A DNA stretch of 64,000 nucleotides from Pinus tabuliformis (Eukaryota; Streptophyta; Pinopsida; Pinales; Pinaceae). Below the pieces are notes generated by a model. The model was not told the DNA's origin and searched no databases. It worked only from the letters and a program-made list of their open reading frames with translations. Within the stretch, counting starts at the first letter, position 1. Each line of letters opens with the position of its first letter. The DNA lies in assembly GCA_031772625.1 (NCBI GenBank), contig CM062811.1, forward strand, positions 651,126,871-651,190,870, given 5' to 3'. Position numbers and translations under genes: made by a program. Of this stretch, positions 9,627 to 20,018 are shown piece by piece.

Positions 9627-12071
9627 TTCGGAGGGATATGACTGAAACCCAGGGGGCATGCATCCTGGTCTGCTTCGGTAGGAAAACTTCGGGTATAGGG
9701 TAGGTTTCCGCGGGAGAATATGCCTAGTCTGTACCCCCGTCCGTGATTGGAAAAGGGGGTTATTCTAGAACAAGATTCTCTTGTCAAAGTTATTTGAGTT
9801 GGTGGGCATCGTCGCTCACCTTTGTTTATCTCGGTAGACATTGCCAAAGAAGTGTTTTGTTTGCGCCGCGAATAGAACAATCTTTGGGTAACCTGTAAGA
9901 GGTAGGCCTCTCTCGGTAAAACAAATGTTTTGGCGGATAGAAGTAGAGGTAACCTTGAAACTCTGTTTTATACCTGGGGGCATGCAAACCTTTTGGAGTG
10001 CAAGCGAAGGGCGACTATTTATTTTTTAAATTTTTAGGACCTCTAACCCTTTAAACTCGTAGGATTGGTCATCACCTAACTTGCATAAAGAAAGGATGTG
10101 GGGAAAAACTCTAAAAGTTGCTATTTTTATATGAGACATTCTTATCATATGACTGGATTAATCGAGCAGTGTTACCACAAGGTTCAAGCTCATTAAAAAA
10201 TAAACCCGCACCGAGCAAATGTTTCCACCCGCGTTTAAGCTCGTTAAAAAATGAACTATTCCCCGGTAAATAACCACCGTGAATGTAGTACTTCAGCCAT
10301 TAAAGCCTTGGTCGTGTTTGTATCGTCACCTCCACTTTTTCATTGGCCGATCATTCACCTCCATTTGATTGTTTACCCATTTTGAGGAACAGCTGCGAAG
10401 AGTGATTTCACTAGCCATCCTTGTGACACTGCCGTGATTGGAAAATTCCAAACCTTACCTGGAATCAGCTGCTACCCATTTTATCACTCGTTCCTCAAAA
10501 GACAAGTCTCCTTTAATCTCTTTTCAACTGACTCGTAAAATATGAAAAGATTGCCGAGCCATTGGCCTCTCCAGCTCGTTAAAGGGACAGGAAGTGCTAT
10601 CCCTCCTCTAGATTTTAATCTTTTTGGACCTGAGGGATTATTACACAAAACGATCGAGCGCTTGTTTTGTTCGGCTCCTTAAAGCTATCGAAAATTCATC
10701 CCTTCTGTATTGTTTTATACTTTTTCGGACCTAAGGGATTAGATGACGAAAAAGGAATTTTGGAGTTACCTTTACGTACCTTTTCAGACTCTCTAAAAAT
10801 GAAAAGGACTGAGTTATCTTTTTCGTTAAACTTGTTAAAAATATTAATAGCGACAAACTTGTCTTTAGACGAGAACGAGTTTCACTATCGCTAGGCTTGT
10901 TAAAACATAGCGATGGGTTTGCCCGAAGGGAAAATTATAGAACAAGCATATGTTATCCTCCTCAAGCTTCACAAAAATAAAGAGGTACTGGTCAGCAATG
11001 ACTGGGGAAAAATTGGGAAGAAAACTCAAAGAATCTTTATTGGTAGCAAGTCGCTCTTAAACATGACACTTCCACTCCGTGTCCGAGTCGGGTTGGGTTG
11101 TTTCATTCACCGGTCACATCGCCATGGTCACACCATACCATCCACATTTGGGGTTAATGCTACCAATCCATCACATCAGTGTCACTGACATGTTCAAGAG
11201 AAGTCATCCAGAGAAGTCATCTGTGTCCCACCCACTACCATACATTATACTCCATTCTTTCATGACCGCCACCCTGAACCGTATATCATCAGATCGTTTT
11301 CACCTCCATCAAAATCATTTGCTCCATTCCATGTCATTGATGTGGGATTCATTAAGGCCCTCCTATGACGGATCACTTCTTGTTGACATCAGCTCATTAT
11401 CCAAGAATTTGGTCTAGGAACACCCCATTCAGTACTTTGAAGCTTGCATGCCTCAATGGCAAGTTTCTCACTTCCGGCGACAGGTTCACATCAATGACCT
11501 TCGACCAAAAGATTTTGCGTGGTGTTCGACGCCAAGTCCTTTATTCACACCAAGTGAATTGTACTGCAGTACCTTGAGGATCATTATCATTATCGGTGAT
11601 TCCTCTCACGCTTGTTAACAATTTACATCATTGACTGGTAATCAAGCGATGTCTTTCCATGTTCGACTTCAAAACATTTCTCACATGGATTGACTTGTAC
11701 TTCGAGTGAAGATCGGACGAGATTGAAGACCCCGGATCTAGTTTCATCCATCCGGGCTGCGATATATATTCAGGGAAATAAAGACATTAAAATGTACAAC
11801 ATTGCAGCACAGATAATCATCCTACCAAAAGGATGATGGCTCTATCAGAATCATCAGTCTACAATCAGACGATTGTCTGTCCTATGTACATGAAAATGAA
11901 TTTATAAAGCTGAGCATGGGAATGCCCGCCTCATCTAGATCATGAAAACAATATGAAGATAATGTATTGTATTGTATCTTATTACAGGTCTCCTCCCAGC
12001 ATTGAAAGAACTTCGGATCCTCATAATAAAGAATTTCACCCGATTAACGGCCTCATACTTTAGGGGGCAAC
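9627..12071 (+). other. Non-coding 3' half of the nucleocapsid/protease element
   Basis: About 2.4 kb with no recognisable RT, RNase H or integrase in any frame. Two internal polypurine-like runs followed by GCATGC occur at about 9650 (CCAGGGGGCATGC) and 9976 (CCTGGGGGCATGC). Positions 10181-10916 hold eight loop-conserved hairpins. A second word, TTTTTNGGACCT, recurs at 10031, 10621 and 10721. The open frames 10667-11577 show no known domain. A polypurine tract at 12062-12071 abuts the 3' LTR. Confidence 0.6.
10181..10916 (+). other. Loop-conserved hairpins, downstream cluster (eight)
   Basis: Eight stem-loops in the same strand sense lie at 10181-10206, 10233-10256, 10519-10550, 10566-10591, 10667-10694, 10779-10807, 10823-10853 and 10885-10916. 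The best stems are TCTTTTCA/TGAAAAGA, CCTTTTCA/TGAAAAGG and CTATCGCTA/TAGCGATGG (one wobble). Others are CCTCTCC/GGACAGG (one mismatch), GTTTA/TGAAC (wobble), TCGTTA/TAGCGA (wobble), GGTT/AACC and TTCG/CGAA. Loops share RCTCNTTAAAA, for example agctcgttaaaaaa, gactctctaaaaa and ggcttgttaaaaca. Stem sequences vary while pairing is kept. I infer an RNA-level role such as packaging, dimerisation or protein binding. I do not recognise the motif. Confidence 0.6.
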
Positions 12072-13111
12072 TGTTATAGACATTTTTGTGCCTTACAGCT
12101 CCAAGCATGAAATGTCCATAAACCAAGGGCTCCTAAGTCCCTAAAAGTGTTGTTCTAACCCCTAAAGGAACAAGGTCAACAAATTATAGCTTATCCCAGA
12201 AGTTCTCCACCAGAAACTGCTCAGAATAAGTCAAAACAGGATCATTTCAGCTGCTCCACTAGCTAAGTGTGTTGCATAGCACCTAAATCCACTGGCTAGG
12301 TGCGTTGCAACGCACCTAAATGCACTATGAGGGTGCGTTGAGCGAGAAATGACAAATGGCAGTGTCATTCCGTGAGGTGGAGAGACAATGGAAGCTTCTA
12401 GAATCTTCTCCTATGACACTTGCCTCACTGAATTCGACCAAGGATGAGTAAGAGGCCTTCAATCTCCAAGTGGAAGCAAGAACTGACAGAGAGAAGACAC
12501 TAATCAAATCACAAGCTGACTCATCCTCCTTGCATACATCTATATATGGATCCCTCATCCCAGAGATCCAGAGGCTGGAATTTTGCACATTGTAAGGAAT
12601 TGCTGTTGGTTTTGAGACAAACATCAGAGAATTGGGTGATCTATGCTTTGTTGGAGGTGAAGAGGGGCTTCTTTGCTGGGAGGTTGATGCTGGGTCAGGA
12701 ATCATCGGTTGTAACTCCTCCTGGATCTTCTTGTTTATCAATAAAAACTATTTGAGTCTTTCCTCCATGCTTTTGTATCATTGATACTTGTTACATTTGT
12801 ATGGTTAACTTAAATCTGATCCTAAGTTATTTATGAATATAGATCCATGTCTTTGTATAGTGTTCTTCTTCTGTGATCTTACAGATACTTGGTGAAGCTG
12901 GGCAAGTAAGGTAGCAGGTAGTTGGAAGCTGTCAAAGAAGAGAGGAATTGGATCAAAGGATTAGCGCAAGACACAGGTCGATTCTTTCTATTCCTCTCTA
13001 TCTATAGTTTATAAAGGAAATGCAAAAGTAGTTTTCTCTGTTTGTTTCTAAGGCAGCTGTCACACCTTAGTGGGATAGAGCAGTTCTAAATAGACACTTT
13101 TCCCGGTAACA
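12072..13111 (+). repeat. 3' LTR of the nucleocapsid/protease element
   Basis: 1040 bp, TGTTATAG to CGGTAACA, preceded by the purine run AGGGGGCAAC and followed by TSD CACAT. It has the same length as the 5' LTR. Confidence 0.93.
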
Positions 13112-13116
13112 CACAT

Positions 13117-13554
13117 CACCAAGATCGCACCAGAGGAAACCAAACGAGGTATAAAAAGTATCAGTATGCTATTATTCCTTTTGATTACAGGAGTATTGCT
13201 AATGATGAGAAAAGTTTATTGTATAGAAAACCATGTAGTTTTTTTGAGTTATATAACCATGTATTTTCCAAGTGTTGGAAAAGAATGGTAGTAGGAAATA
13301 GGACAAGACATGAAAGGCCTTCTCCACATCAGGGAAGGAAGAAGGTTAAGCAGGGATGGAGGAAGAAGAATTTTTGTAGTCATTGCAATAGAGGTGGACA
13401 TCAGAGAGCCACATGTTGGAGGCTCCATCCAAAGCAGTGTCATAAGAAGGAAAAAGCACCTACGAAGGAACCAGTCGGTGAGGTTGTTCAACAATCAAAT
13501 CAACTACAGGGAGGTGATCCATTCACTTTGTTGAGTGAGAGATGGTTTTATTAG
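13117..13554 (+). pseudogene. Zinc-knuckle C-terminal part of the G-patch protein
   Basis: This open stretch continues, after the 5293-13111 insertion and its TSD, in exactly the reading phase of the G-patch frame that stops at 5292. It has no ATG of its own before position 13255, as expected for an interrupted gene. The middle is basic. A canonical CCHC knuckle CSHCNRGGHQRATC (C-x2-C-x4-H-x4-C) lies at about 13375-13416, then a Lys-rich run and a stop at 13552. The knuckle is a nucleic-acid-binding module typical of Gag nucleocapsids. Together with the first part it makes a frame of about 381 codons. The C-terminus has no protease or RT. Confidence 0.7.
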
Positions 13555-13986
13555 ATATAGTAGTTTGTCATGGCCGCATTTTGTAAATCACATGTTGTGA
13601 AATGATTGTAAAAGTGATGAAGTGTTTGTTATCACTTATGAATTCAACATGATGATGTTTTTGGCCTTTTGTTGATAGTTTTGGGTATTGGTTTCTGTTG
13701 TGATTATGATATAAAATTGACCAAAGAGTGTGTTATAAACTCTTGGAAAGTATGGGGTTTCCTTGTGTCATGATAGTTCATGTAATTAAAAATGTATTTT
13801 ACAAGATATACCATAGGTTTGCATAGAGTACAGGTGTTTGTTCATCACTTATGGCTCTGAAGTACAAAGGTGAAGGAGAAGGAAGTGTGGCATGTTAGGG
13901 AACTTGTTGTGCAGATGATGGAGTACATCATATTGCAGATTGTATTTATGCTTTTGGAGGACTAAAAGATCCTAAGTGGGGAGGAA
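13555..13986 (+). other. 3' untranslated tail and polypurine tract of the G-patch element
   Basis: About 430 bases without a gene between the zinc-knuckle stop and the right LTR. The last 13 bases (13974-13986, AAGTGGGGAGGAA) are a polypurine tract directly before the LTR start TGATCC. Confidence 0.7.
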
Positions 13987-14794
13987 TGATCCAAGTTTCT
14001 CAAGAAAGGCTCAACAATCAAAGTCTTTATATTTCATTGAAACCAAAATTAGAGTGTAGAGCTCATTGTCCTAATTCTAATGACACAAACGACACTAAAA
14101 TCTGAGTCTGTATGAGAAAGTTATTGCAGTTTGAAGTTTGTAGCAAACAAAAACAAAAAAGTCAAAGTCAAAATTCAACCAGAGGGTACCACGTGGCACT
14201 CCCACAAGCTTCCACATGGCAGCCCAATCAGTAGACCAGGTGGACCACAATAGGTGATGTGGTAATATCACAAGTCGACACATGACATGTGGGTGGTAGA
14301 AGTTGCATATGATGTGGACCAATGAGAGTCTGCCACATGGCCCAATCACATGGTGCCACATGGCACCTCAAATTAGGCCCAAGTGGGATTGGCATGGTGC
14401 AACCTACATTTTTCTCTTATTCTCATGCTTTTGGGAGTTGTTACAATATGGTTTGAGAACTATATTAAAACCAAAATTGGGCTTTCAAACCATATTAAAG
14501 AAAAATTGGGAGTCCATGGGTTTTGAACCCAAAACCTCCCCCAAAAAAAGTAACTTAATATCACAATGCCAACCATTGTGTCAACCACACACTTTATCTT
14601 ATTCATGTTCACACTTTGTTATAAAATTTCATTCAAATGGTTCAAAGGGGACCATGGAGAATACATGAAAGATGAGGGTGCAAACGGGCCAATGAAGTCA
14701 TGAATCTCAAGAAGATTCTAGGAATATTGTCAGAGCATATGTTAGGGAATAATTCAAAGAATATTCTCTATGAGGAATCTTTAATATTCCATAG
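13987..14794 (+). repeat. 3' LTR of the G-patch element, first part
   Basis: Homologous to 3009-3750 of the left LTR, starting TGATCCAAG. It is interrupted at 14794 by the minus-strand Copia. It carries a true G-box CCACGTGG at about 14189-14196 where the left LTR has CTACGTGA, a series of CCACATGG words and a TATAAAAT box at 14620-14627. Confidence 0.85.
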
Positions 14795-15267
14795 TGTAGG
14801 TTTTAACCCCGTACAAAAATTACCTACATACGAAATCTAAAACAAAAAAAATAGACAATGCGAGAGCATAACGCATAAAACACATATACACAGAGATTTT
14901 CCCCTGGCTCCCAAAACCGGGACTACCAGCTTGATTTTTCATTATGTTCCTTTCAATGTTACAATACATATTTATACATGCCGAAGCATTCAATACCATG
15001 GACCGAAAACCATCGCGTCCAAAACCATGTGCAAAAATCATGCACAAAACCATAGGTAGGTCTGCCCAACCTAACATAGGGTCCAAAACCAAAATTTTCC
15101 GAGGCACTGCCCCAAACCCCATAGAGTGGGGTTACCTACAACCCTCAAACCCCCTGTGACTCCCCTCGCTACGAAATCGGCGCAACGAAGGGGGGGCTCC
15201 GCCCCCCTTCTAACCCCCCGGTTAACTACGTGGGCTAGTCATGGAAAGAATATAACACAACCCAACA
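14795..15267 (-). repeat. 3' LTR of the minus-strand Copia
   Basis: 473 bp. It has a single copy of the 29-bp unit that is present three times in the other Copia LTRs of this window. A TATAAATA box (minus strand) lies at 14969-14976. Confidence 0.92.
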
Positions 15268-15316
15268 TTCTCCCACTTGTTGTTTTCTTTCCACAGGGGG
15301 CCACAAGAGAGCTTAG

Positions 15317-18300
15317 TCATTTATCCAGCCCTGCAATGCCCATTGTTTCTCTACACCAAGAGAACTTCTCAGAGCTCATAGATTTTGTCAATGCATCTGC
15401 AGTATTCTTCAAAGTGTCCACCTTTACCAGCAACACCTTTTTGTCTTCTATCATATCCCTCACAAAGTGATACTGAACATCAATGTGCTTTGTCTTTGAA
15501 TGATATGCGGGGTTATTTTCCAAGAAAATTGCACTTTGGCTGTCACAGTCTATCTTTATAGCTCCCTGTACTAACCCCATACTTGAACACAATCTCTGCG
15601 ACCAAACTGCTTCCTTGCTTGCATGAGTGGCTGCCATGTATTCTGCCTCTGTAGTTGATAGTGCCACTACAGATTGTTTCTTACTCATCCAACTGACTGC
15701 ACCTCCAAACAGGTTAAACACATACCCACTTGTAGATCTTCTTTGATCCAAATCTCTAGCCCAGTCTGCATCAACAAAGCCATGAATATCCAACACTTCG
15801 TCCAATCCTGGTCTTCCTTGGTAGCACAAACCATAATCACTAGTGCCACACAAATACCTGAAAACCCGCTTCACTGTTGTCCAGTGCTCCTTCCTTGGTT
15901 TTGACATAAACCTGCTCAATACTCCCACTGCATGTGCAATGTTTGGTCTAGTACATACCATCACATACATCAGGCTACCGACTGCACTTTCATATCGAAC
16001 ATAGGACATGTCCTCTTCCTCTTCTTATGTCTCGGGATACTGTTTAGCAGATAACTTTACACCTACAGGAATAGGAACCTTCACCAGTTTACTATCCTGC
16101 ATATTAAACCTCTGCAATATTGTTTTGACATACTTCCTTTTGTTTAACCAGAGCTTCCTCTTTGTCCAATCTCTTTTAATTTCCATGCCAAAAATATAGT
16201 TTGTAGCACCAAGATCTTTCATGTCGAATTTGGAGGACAAATGGGTCTTTAAATCCTGGATAATTTCTTTGTCATTTCCAACTAGCAACATATCATCCAC
16301 ATATAAGACCAGATAAATAACACGGTCACCAATTAATTTAAAATATACACAGTGATCTGGTTTGCTTCTGGTGAAGCCAAGTCCCCGTATACATGTATCA
16401 AATTTCTGGTACCACATCCTTGGTGACTGTTTTAACCCATATAGAGAATTCTTTAACTTGCATACCAGTTCTTTCTTACCCTTCACCACAAAGCCTTCAG
16501 GTTGCTTCATGTAGATCTCCTCTTCTAGATCCCCATGAAGAAATGTTGTCTTCACATCCATCTGTTGTACCTCAAAATCAAAAGCAGCAGCAACATATAA
16601 AAGTAATCTAATAGAAGTTACCTTGGCAACAAGAGAAAAAATATCACCAAAATCAATTCCCGGCACCAGGGAATAACCTTTTGCTACCAACCGAGCTTTG
16701 TATTTCTCCACCTTTCCTTCTGCATTTGTCTTCTTCTTGAACACCCATTTGCTGCCAATGGGTTTCCTTCCAGCCGGCAACTCCACCAGATCCCAAGCCT
16801 CATTTTTGTGCAAAGATGCCATTTCATCAACCATTGCCTCTTTCCAGAGTTTTCCATCCTTTGAATCTACTGCTTCCTTCACAGTTCTAGGATCATCATC
16901 AGTAATAGATAAAGCAAAATTTTAACAAAAAGTAGATGGACTATACCTTTCTGGCTACCTTCTTTCTCAAACTGATCTTCTTACACCCAGAGTTTGTGGC
17001 TCTTCATCTTCTGATTCCTCCTCTACTATAGAGTATGATTCTTCCTCCTTTAGATCAAAATCTATCTTCTCAGGTTCCTTTGGTTGGAATTCATGTTTAA
17101 TAACATCTTTCACCTCTCTGAACACCACATCTCGGCTGTACACAACCTTCTTTGTTACTGGGTTCCAAAGCTTATAACCCTTTAAACCATCCTTATACCC
17201 AATAAAGATGCACTTTTCAGATTTACTATCCAACTTGGTTCGTTTCTCCTTTGGAACATGTACATATGAATCACATCCAAATACCCTCAGATGTGAAAGA
17301 GAGGGTTTCTTACCAGTCCATACCTCTTGTGGAGTCTTATCCTCTAACGCTGATGAAGGTGATATATTGACCAAGTAACATGCTGTCTCCACCGCCTCTG
17401 CCCAGAATTCCTGTCCTAACCCGACACCACTGAGCATGCTTCATGCCCTTTCCATCAAAATCTTGTTCATTCTTTCTGCAACTCCATTTTGCTGAGGTGT
17501 ATATGGAGTAGTCTTTTGTCGTGTTATACCACAGTTCTTACAGAATTATTCAAATTCCTTACTGCAAAACTCTCCACCATTATCTGTCCTCAACACCTTT
17601 ATCTTCTTCTCTGTCTGGTTTTGCACCAGAGCCTTAAATTCTTTAAACCTGTCAAAGACTTCAGGTTTATTCTTAAGGAAATATATCCATGTATTCCTTG
17701 AGAAGTCATCTATAAATGATACATAGTACATAGACTTACCCAGTGATGGAACCTTCATAGGTCCAAACACATCACTATGCACAAGCTCTAATATCTGTTT
17801 CGCCCTCTTACTACCAGAGGGGAAACTCACCCGATTTTTCTTCCCATATACACAATTTTCACAGAAATCAAAATCCAAAGAGCTATTACTCATACCTTCT
17901 ACCATACCTTTACCATGAAGTATTCGAAGGCCCTTCTCTCTAATATGTCCAAGCCTTTGATGCCACAACATGGTCTTCTCTCAAGAGACCACTAAATTTT
18001 CTGCTCCACTTTCAGGAACCACAGAATTGTTGCACCCATCAACAACAGTGATACCTTGAAGCTTGTACAGAGTTCCAATATGAACTCCCTGCATCAATAC
18101 CAGTGCTCCCCAAACCATCTTGCAGGTATCCTTCTTGAACACTATTTTTACACCTGCATCATCCAGCTTGCTTACAAAAATCAGATTTCTGGCCAATGCA
18201 AGAATATGTAGGACACCCGGAAGTGTTCTAACCCTTCCACCTTGCAACTTCAACTTTACCTTTCCATGACCAATGATTCTAGCCTTCCTATCATCCCCTA

Positions 18301-19251
18301 AGAAGACATCACCACCATCGTATTTTTCATACTCGCAGAACCACTCTCTATGGGGAGTGAAGTGAAAGGGTGCACCTGAGTCAATCAACCATGCCTCATG
18401 ATCTACATGTGTACTTGAAGAAGCCAAGTACACATCCCCACCTTCATCTGAGGTGGTTTTTGCCTCTGCAAAAGGAACATCATCAAATCCCTTTCCTTTG
18501 TCAGGAGCTTTAGATTTACAGTCCATTTGTAGTTCCCTTCCTTTCCGCATTTCCAGCACACCGCCTTTACAGGTTTTCCTAGAGATTTAGATCTCCCTCT
18601 AGATTTAGATCTCCCACTCGATGACTTATTTTTGTTTCTGTTCTGGGACCGTCCTCGTACAGATAAGGCATCACCATTCTGGCTCTCCATGTTTTTCCGT
18701 CTCATCTCCTTCGTCAGCAAGGATGAGACTATTTCATCAAACTGCAAGGTAGTTGTATTGCTACCTATTGCAATAACCAAACTATCCCACGAATTTGGTA
18801 GAGAACACAACAAACTAATGCACTTATCTTCATCTAAAATTTCGATATCAACATACGATAACTGACTTACCACAGTAATAAATGCATTCAGATGCTCTTT
18901 CACCGAGTCTCCATCTTTCATCCTCAGGTTATACAACTTTTTCCATAGGAACAGTTTATTCACCAGAGACTTATATTGGTACAAAGTCCCTAACTTGTCC
19001 CACAAAGCCTTCGTAGTAGCTTCCCCTGATACATTCAATAATACTGAATCTGAGACACACAATCGTATTGTGATCTTTGCCTTCCGATCCAACTTTTTCG
19101 ATTCTTCATCGAACACTCCCTTTGGTTTAGTACCCGGATCTACCGCGATCCATTGATCTTTATCCACCAACAGATCCTACATCTTGAGTTTCCACAACTC
19201 AAAACTCTGACCATTAGATTTCTTGATCTCTATCTCTCCACTATTCACCAT
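15317..19251 (-). pseudogene. Copia gag-pol polyprotein, minus-strand copy
   Basis: The ATG is at 19251 on the minus strand. Gag of the UBN2 type extends to about 18600, with a stop TAG at 19179. The zinc-knuckle region near 18550 holds a frameshift. The protease has DSGA (in DSGAPFHF) near 18380. The GAG-pre-integrase box LWHQRLGHI is near 17970. The integrase core shows HSDVFGPM and RTDNGGEF, but the region before its Glu is interrupted by stops near 17546 and 17440. RT keeps the catalytic YVDDMLL at about 16300. RNase H keeps DADWARD and STTEAEYMA at about 15760-15640. It ends at a stop at 15317. Further stops lie near 17979, 16967, 16922 and 16026. RT and RNase H are better preserved here than in the plus-strand copy, but the gene cannot make a full polyprotein. 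Confidence 0.88.
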
Positions 19252-19360
19252 CTTCTTTCACCACCAGAATCGATCTCGCAGATCTCCCATTGAACAGGGT
19301 CTACCACAGGCCCGAGCGAAACCCCTCAGTAACAAAGGCATCCCCTTGAAGCCAAAACAA

Positions 19361-19371
19361 CTCTGATACCA
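19361..19371 (-). other. Primer-binding site of the minus-strand Copia
   Basis: On the minus strand it reads TGGTATCAGAG, the initiator-Met tRNA type, 2 bases from the 5' LTR. Confidence 0.85.
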
Positions 19372-19373
19372 AA

Positions 19374-20013
19374 TGTAGGTTTTAACCCCCTACACAAATT
19401 ACCTGCATACGAATTCTAAAACACAGAAAATAAACAATGCGAGAGCATAACGCATAAAACACATATACACAGAGATTTTCATGTAGGTTTTAACCCCCTA
19501 CAAAAATTACCTGCATACAAATTCTAAAACACAGAAAATAAACAATGCGAGAGCATAATGCATAAAACACATATACACAGAGATTTTCCCCTGGATCCCA
19601 AAACCGGGACTACCAACTTGATTTTTCATTATGTTCCTTTCAATGTTACAATACATATTTATACATGCCGAAGCATTCAATACCATGGACCGAAAACCAT
19701 CGCATCCAAAACCATGGACCAAAAACCATCGCGTCCAAAACCATGGACCGAAAACCATCGAGTCCAAAACCATGTGCGAAAATCATGCACAAAACCATAG
19801 GTAGGTCCGCCCAACCTAACATAGGGTCCAAAACCAAAATTTTCTGGGGCACTGCCCCGAACCCCATAGAGTGGGGTTATCTGCAACCCTCAAACCCTCT
19901 GTGACTCCCCCCGCTATGCAATCGGCGCAATGAAGGGGGGGGCTCCGCCCCCCTTCTAACCCCTCAGTTAACTACGTGGGCTAGTCATGGAAATAATATA
20001 ACACAACCCAACA
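19374..20013 (-). repeat. 5' LTR of the minus-strand Copia, with internal duplications
   Basis: 640 bp against 473 bp in its partner. The excess comes from a 108-bp tandem duplication of the LTR end (19374-19481 repeated from 19482) and from two additional 29-bp units at about 19684-19770. A TATAAATA box (minus strand) lies at 19656-19663. Confidence 0.9.
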
Positions 20014-20018
20014 CATAG

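Larger units (their letters stand above)
5293..13111 (+). mobile_element. Nucleocapsid/protease-only LTR retrotransposon (TR-GAG-like)
   Basis: The element has a perfect TSD CACAT (5288-5292 and 13112-13116). Its two LTRs are each exactly 1040 bp (5293-6332, 12072-13111), with few differences and no net indel, which suggests a fairly young insertion. The PBS is at 6336-6354 and a polypurine tract at 12062-12071. The internal 5.7 kb encodes one frame (8058-9626) with two zinc knuckles and a retropepsin-like domain, but no capsid, RT, RNase H or integrase. It must be mobilised by a partner. The rest is non-coding and contains the loop-conserved hairpins. The PBS type suggests a Ty3/gypsy Tat/Ogre relationship, which is inference. 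Confidence 0.88.
14795..20013 (-). mobile_element. Ty1/copia retrotransposon, minus-strand copy
   Basis: The element has a perfect TSD CATAG (14790-14794 and 20014-20018). The 3' LTR is 14795-15267 and the 5' LTR 19374-20013, with a TG/CA pair at each end. The PBS is at 19361-19371 and the purine tract at 15268-15281, both on the minus strand. One gag-pol frame (19251-15317) shows the Copia order Gag, protease, integrase, RT, RNase H and is broken by one frameshift and several stops. It is a close relative of the plus-strand copy at 27095-32155. The two LTRs differ greatly in length (473 and 640 bp) because of repeat changes, not truncation. The conserved blocks look Tork/Tnt1-like, which is inference. 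Confidence 0.93.

Noticed and set aside
19507..19904. Frames with repeated Trp-Phe or His-Gly-Pro-Lys motifs in the Copia LTRs (also 27174-27553 and 31745-32130).
   Set aside because: They are translations of the 29-bp LTR minisatellite, not proteins under selection.
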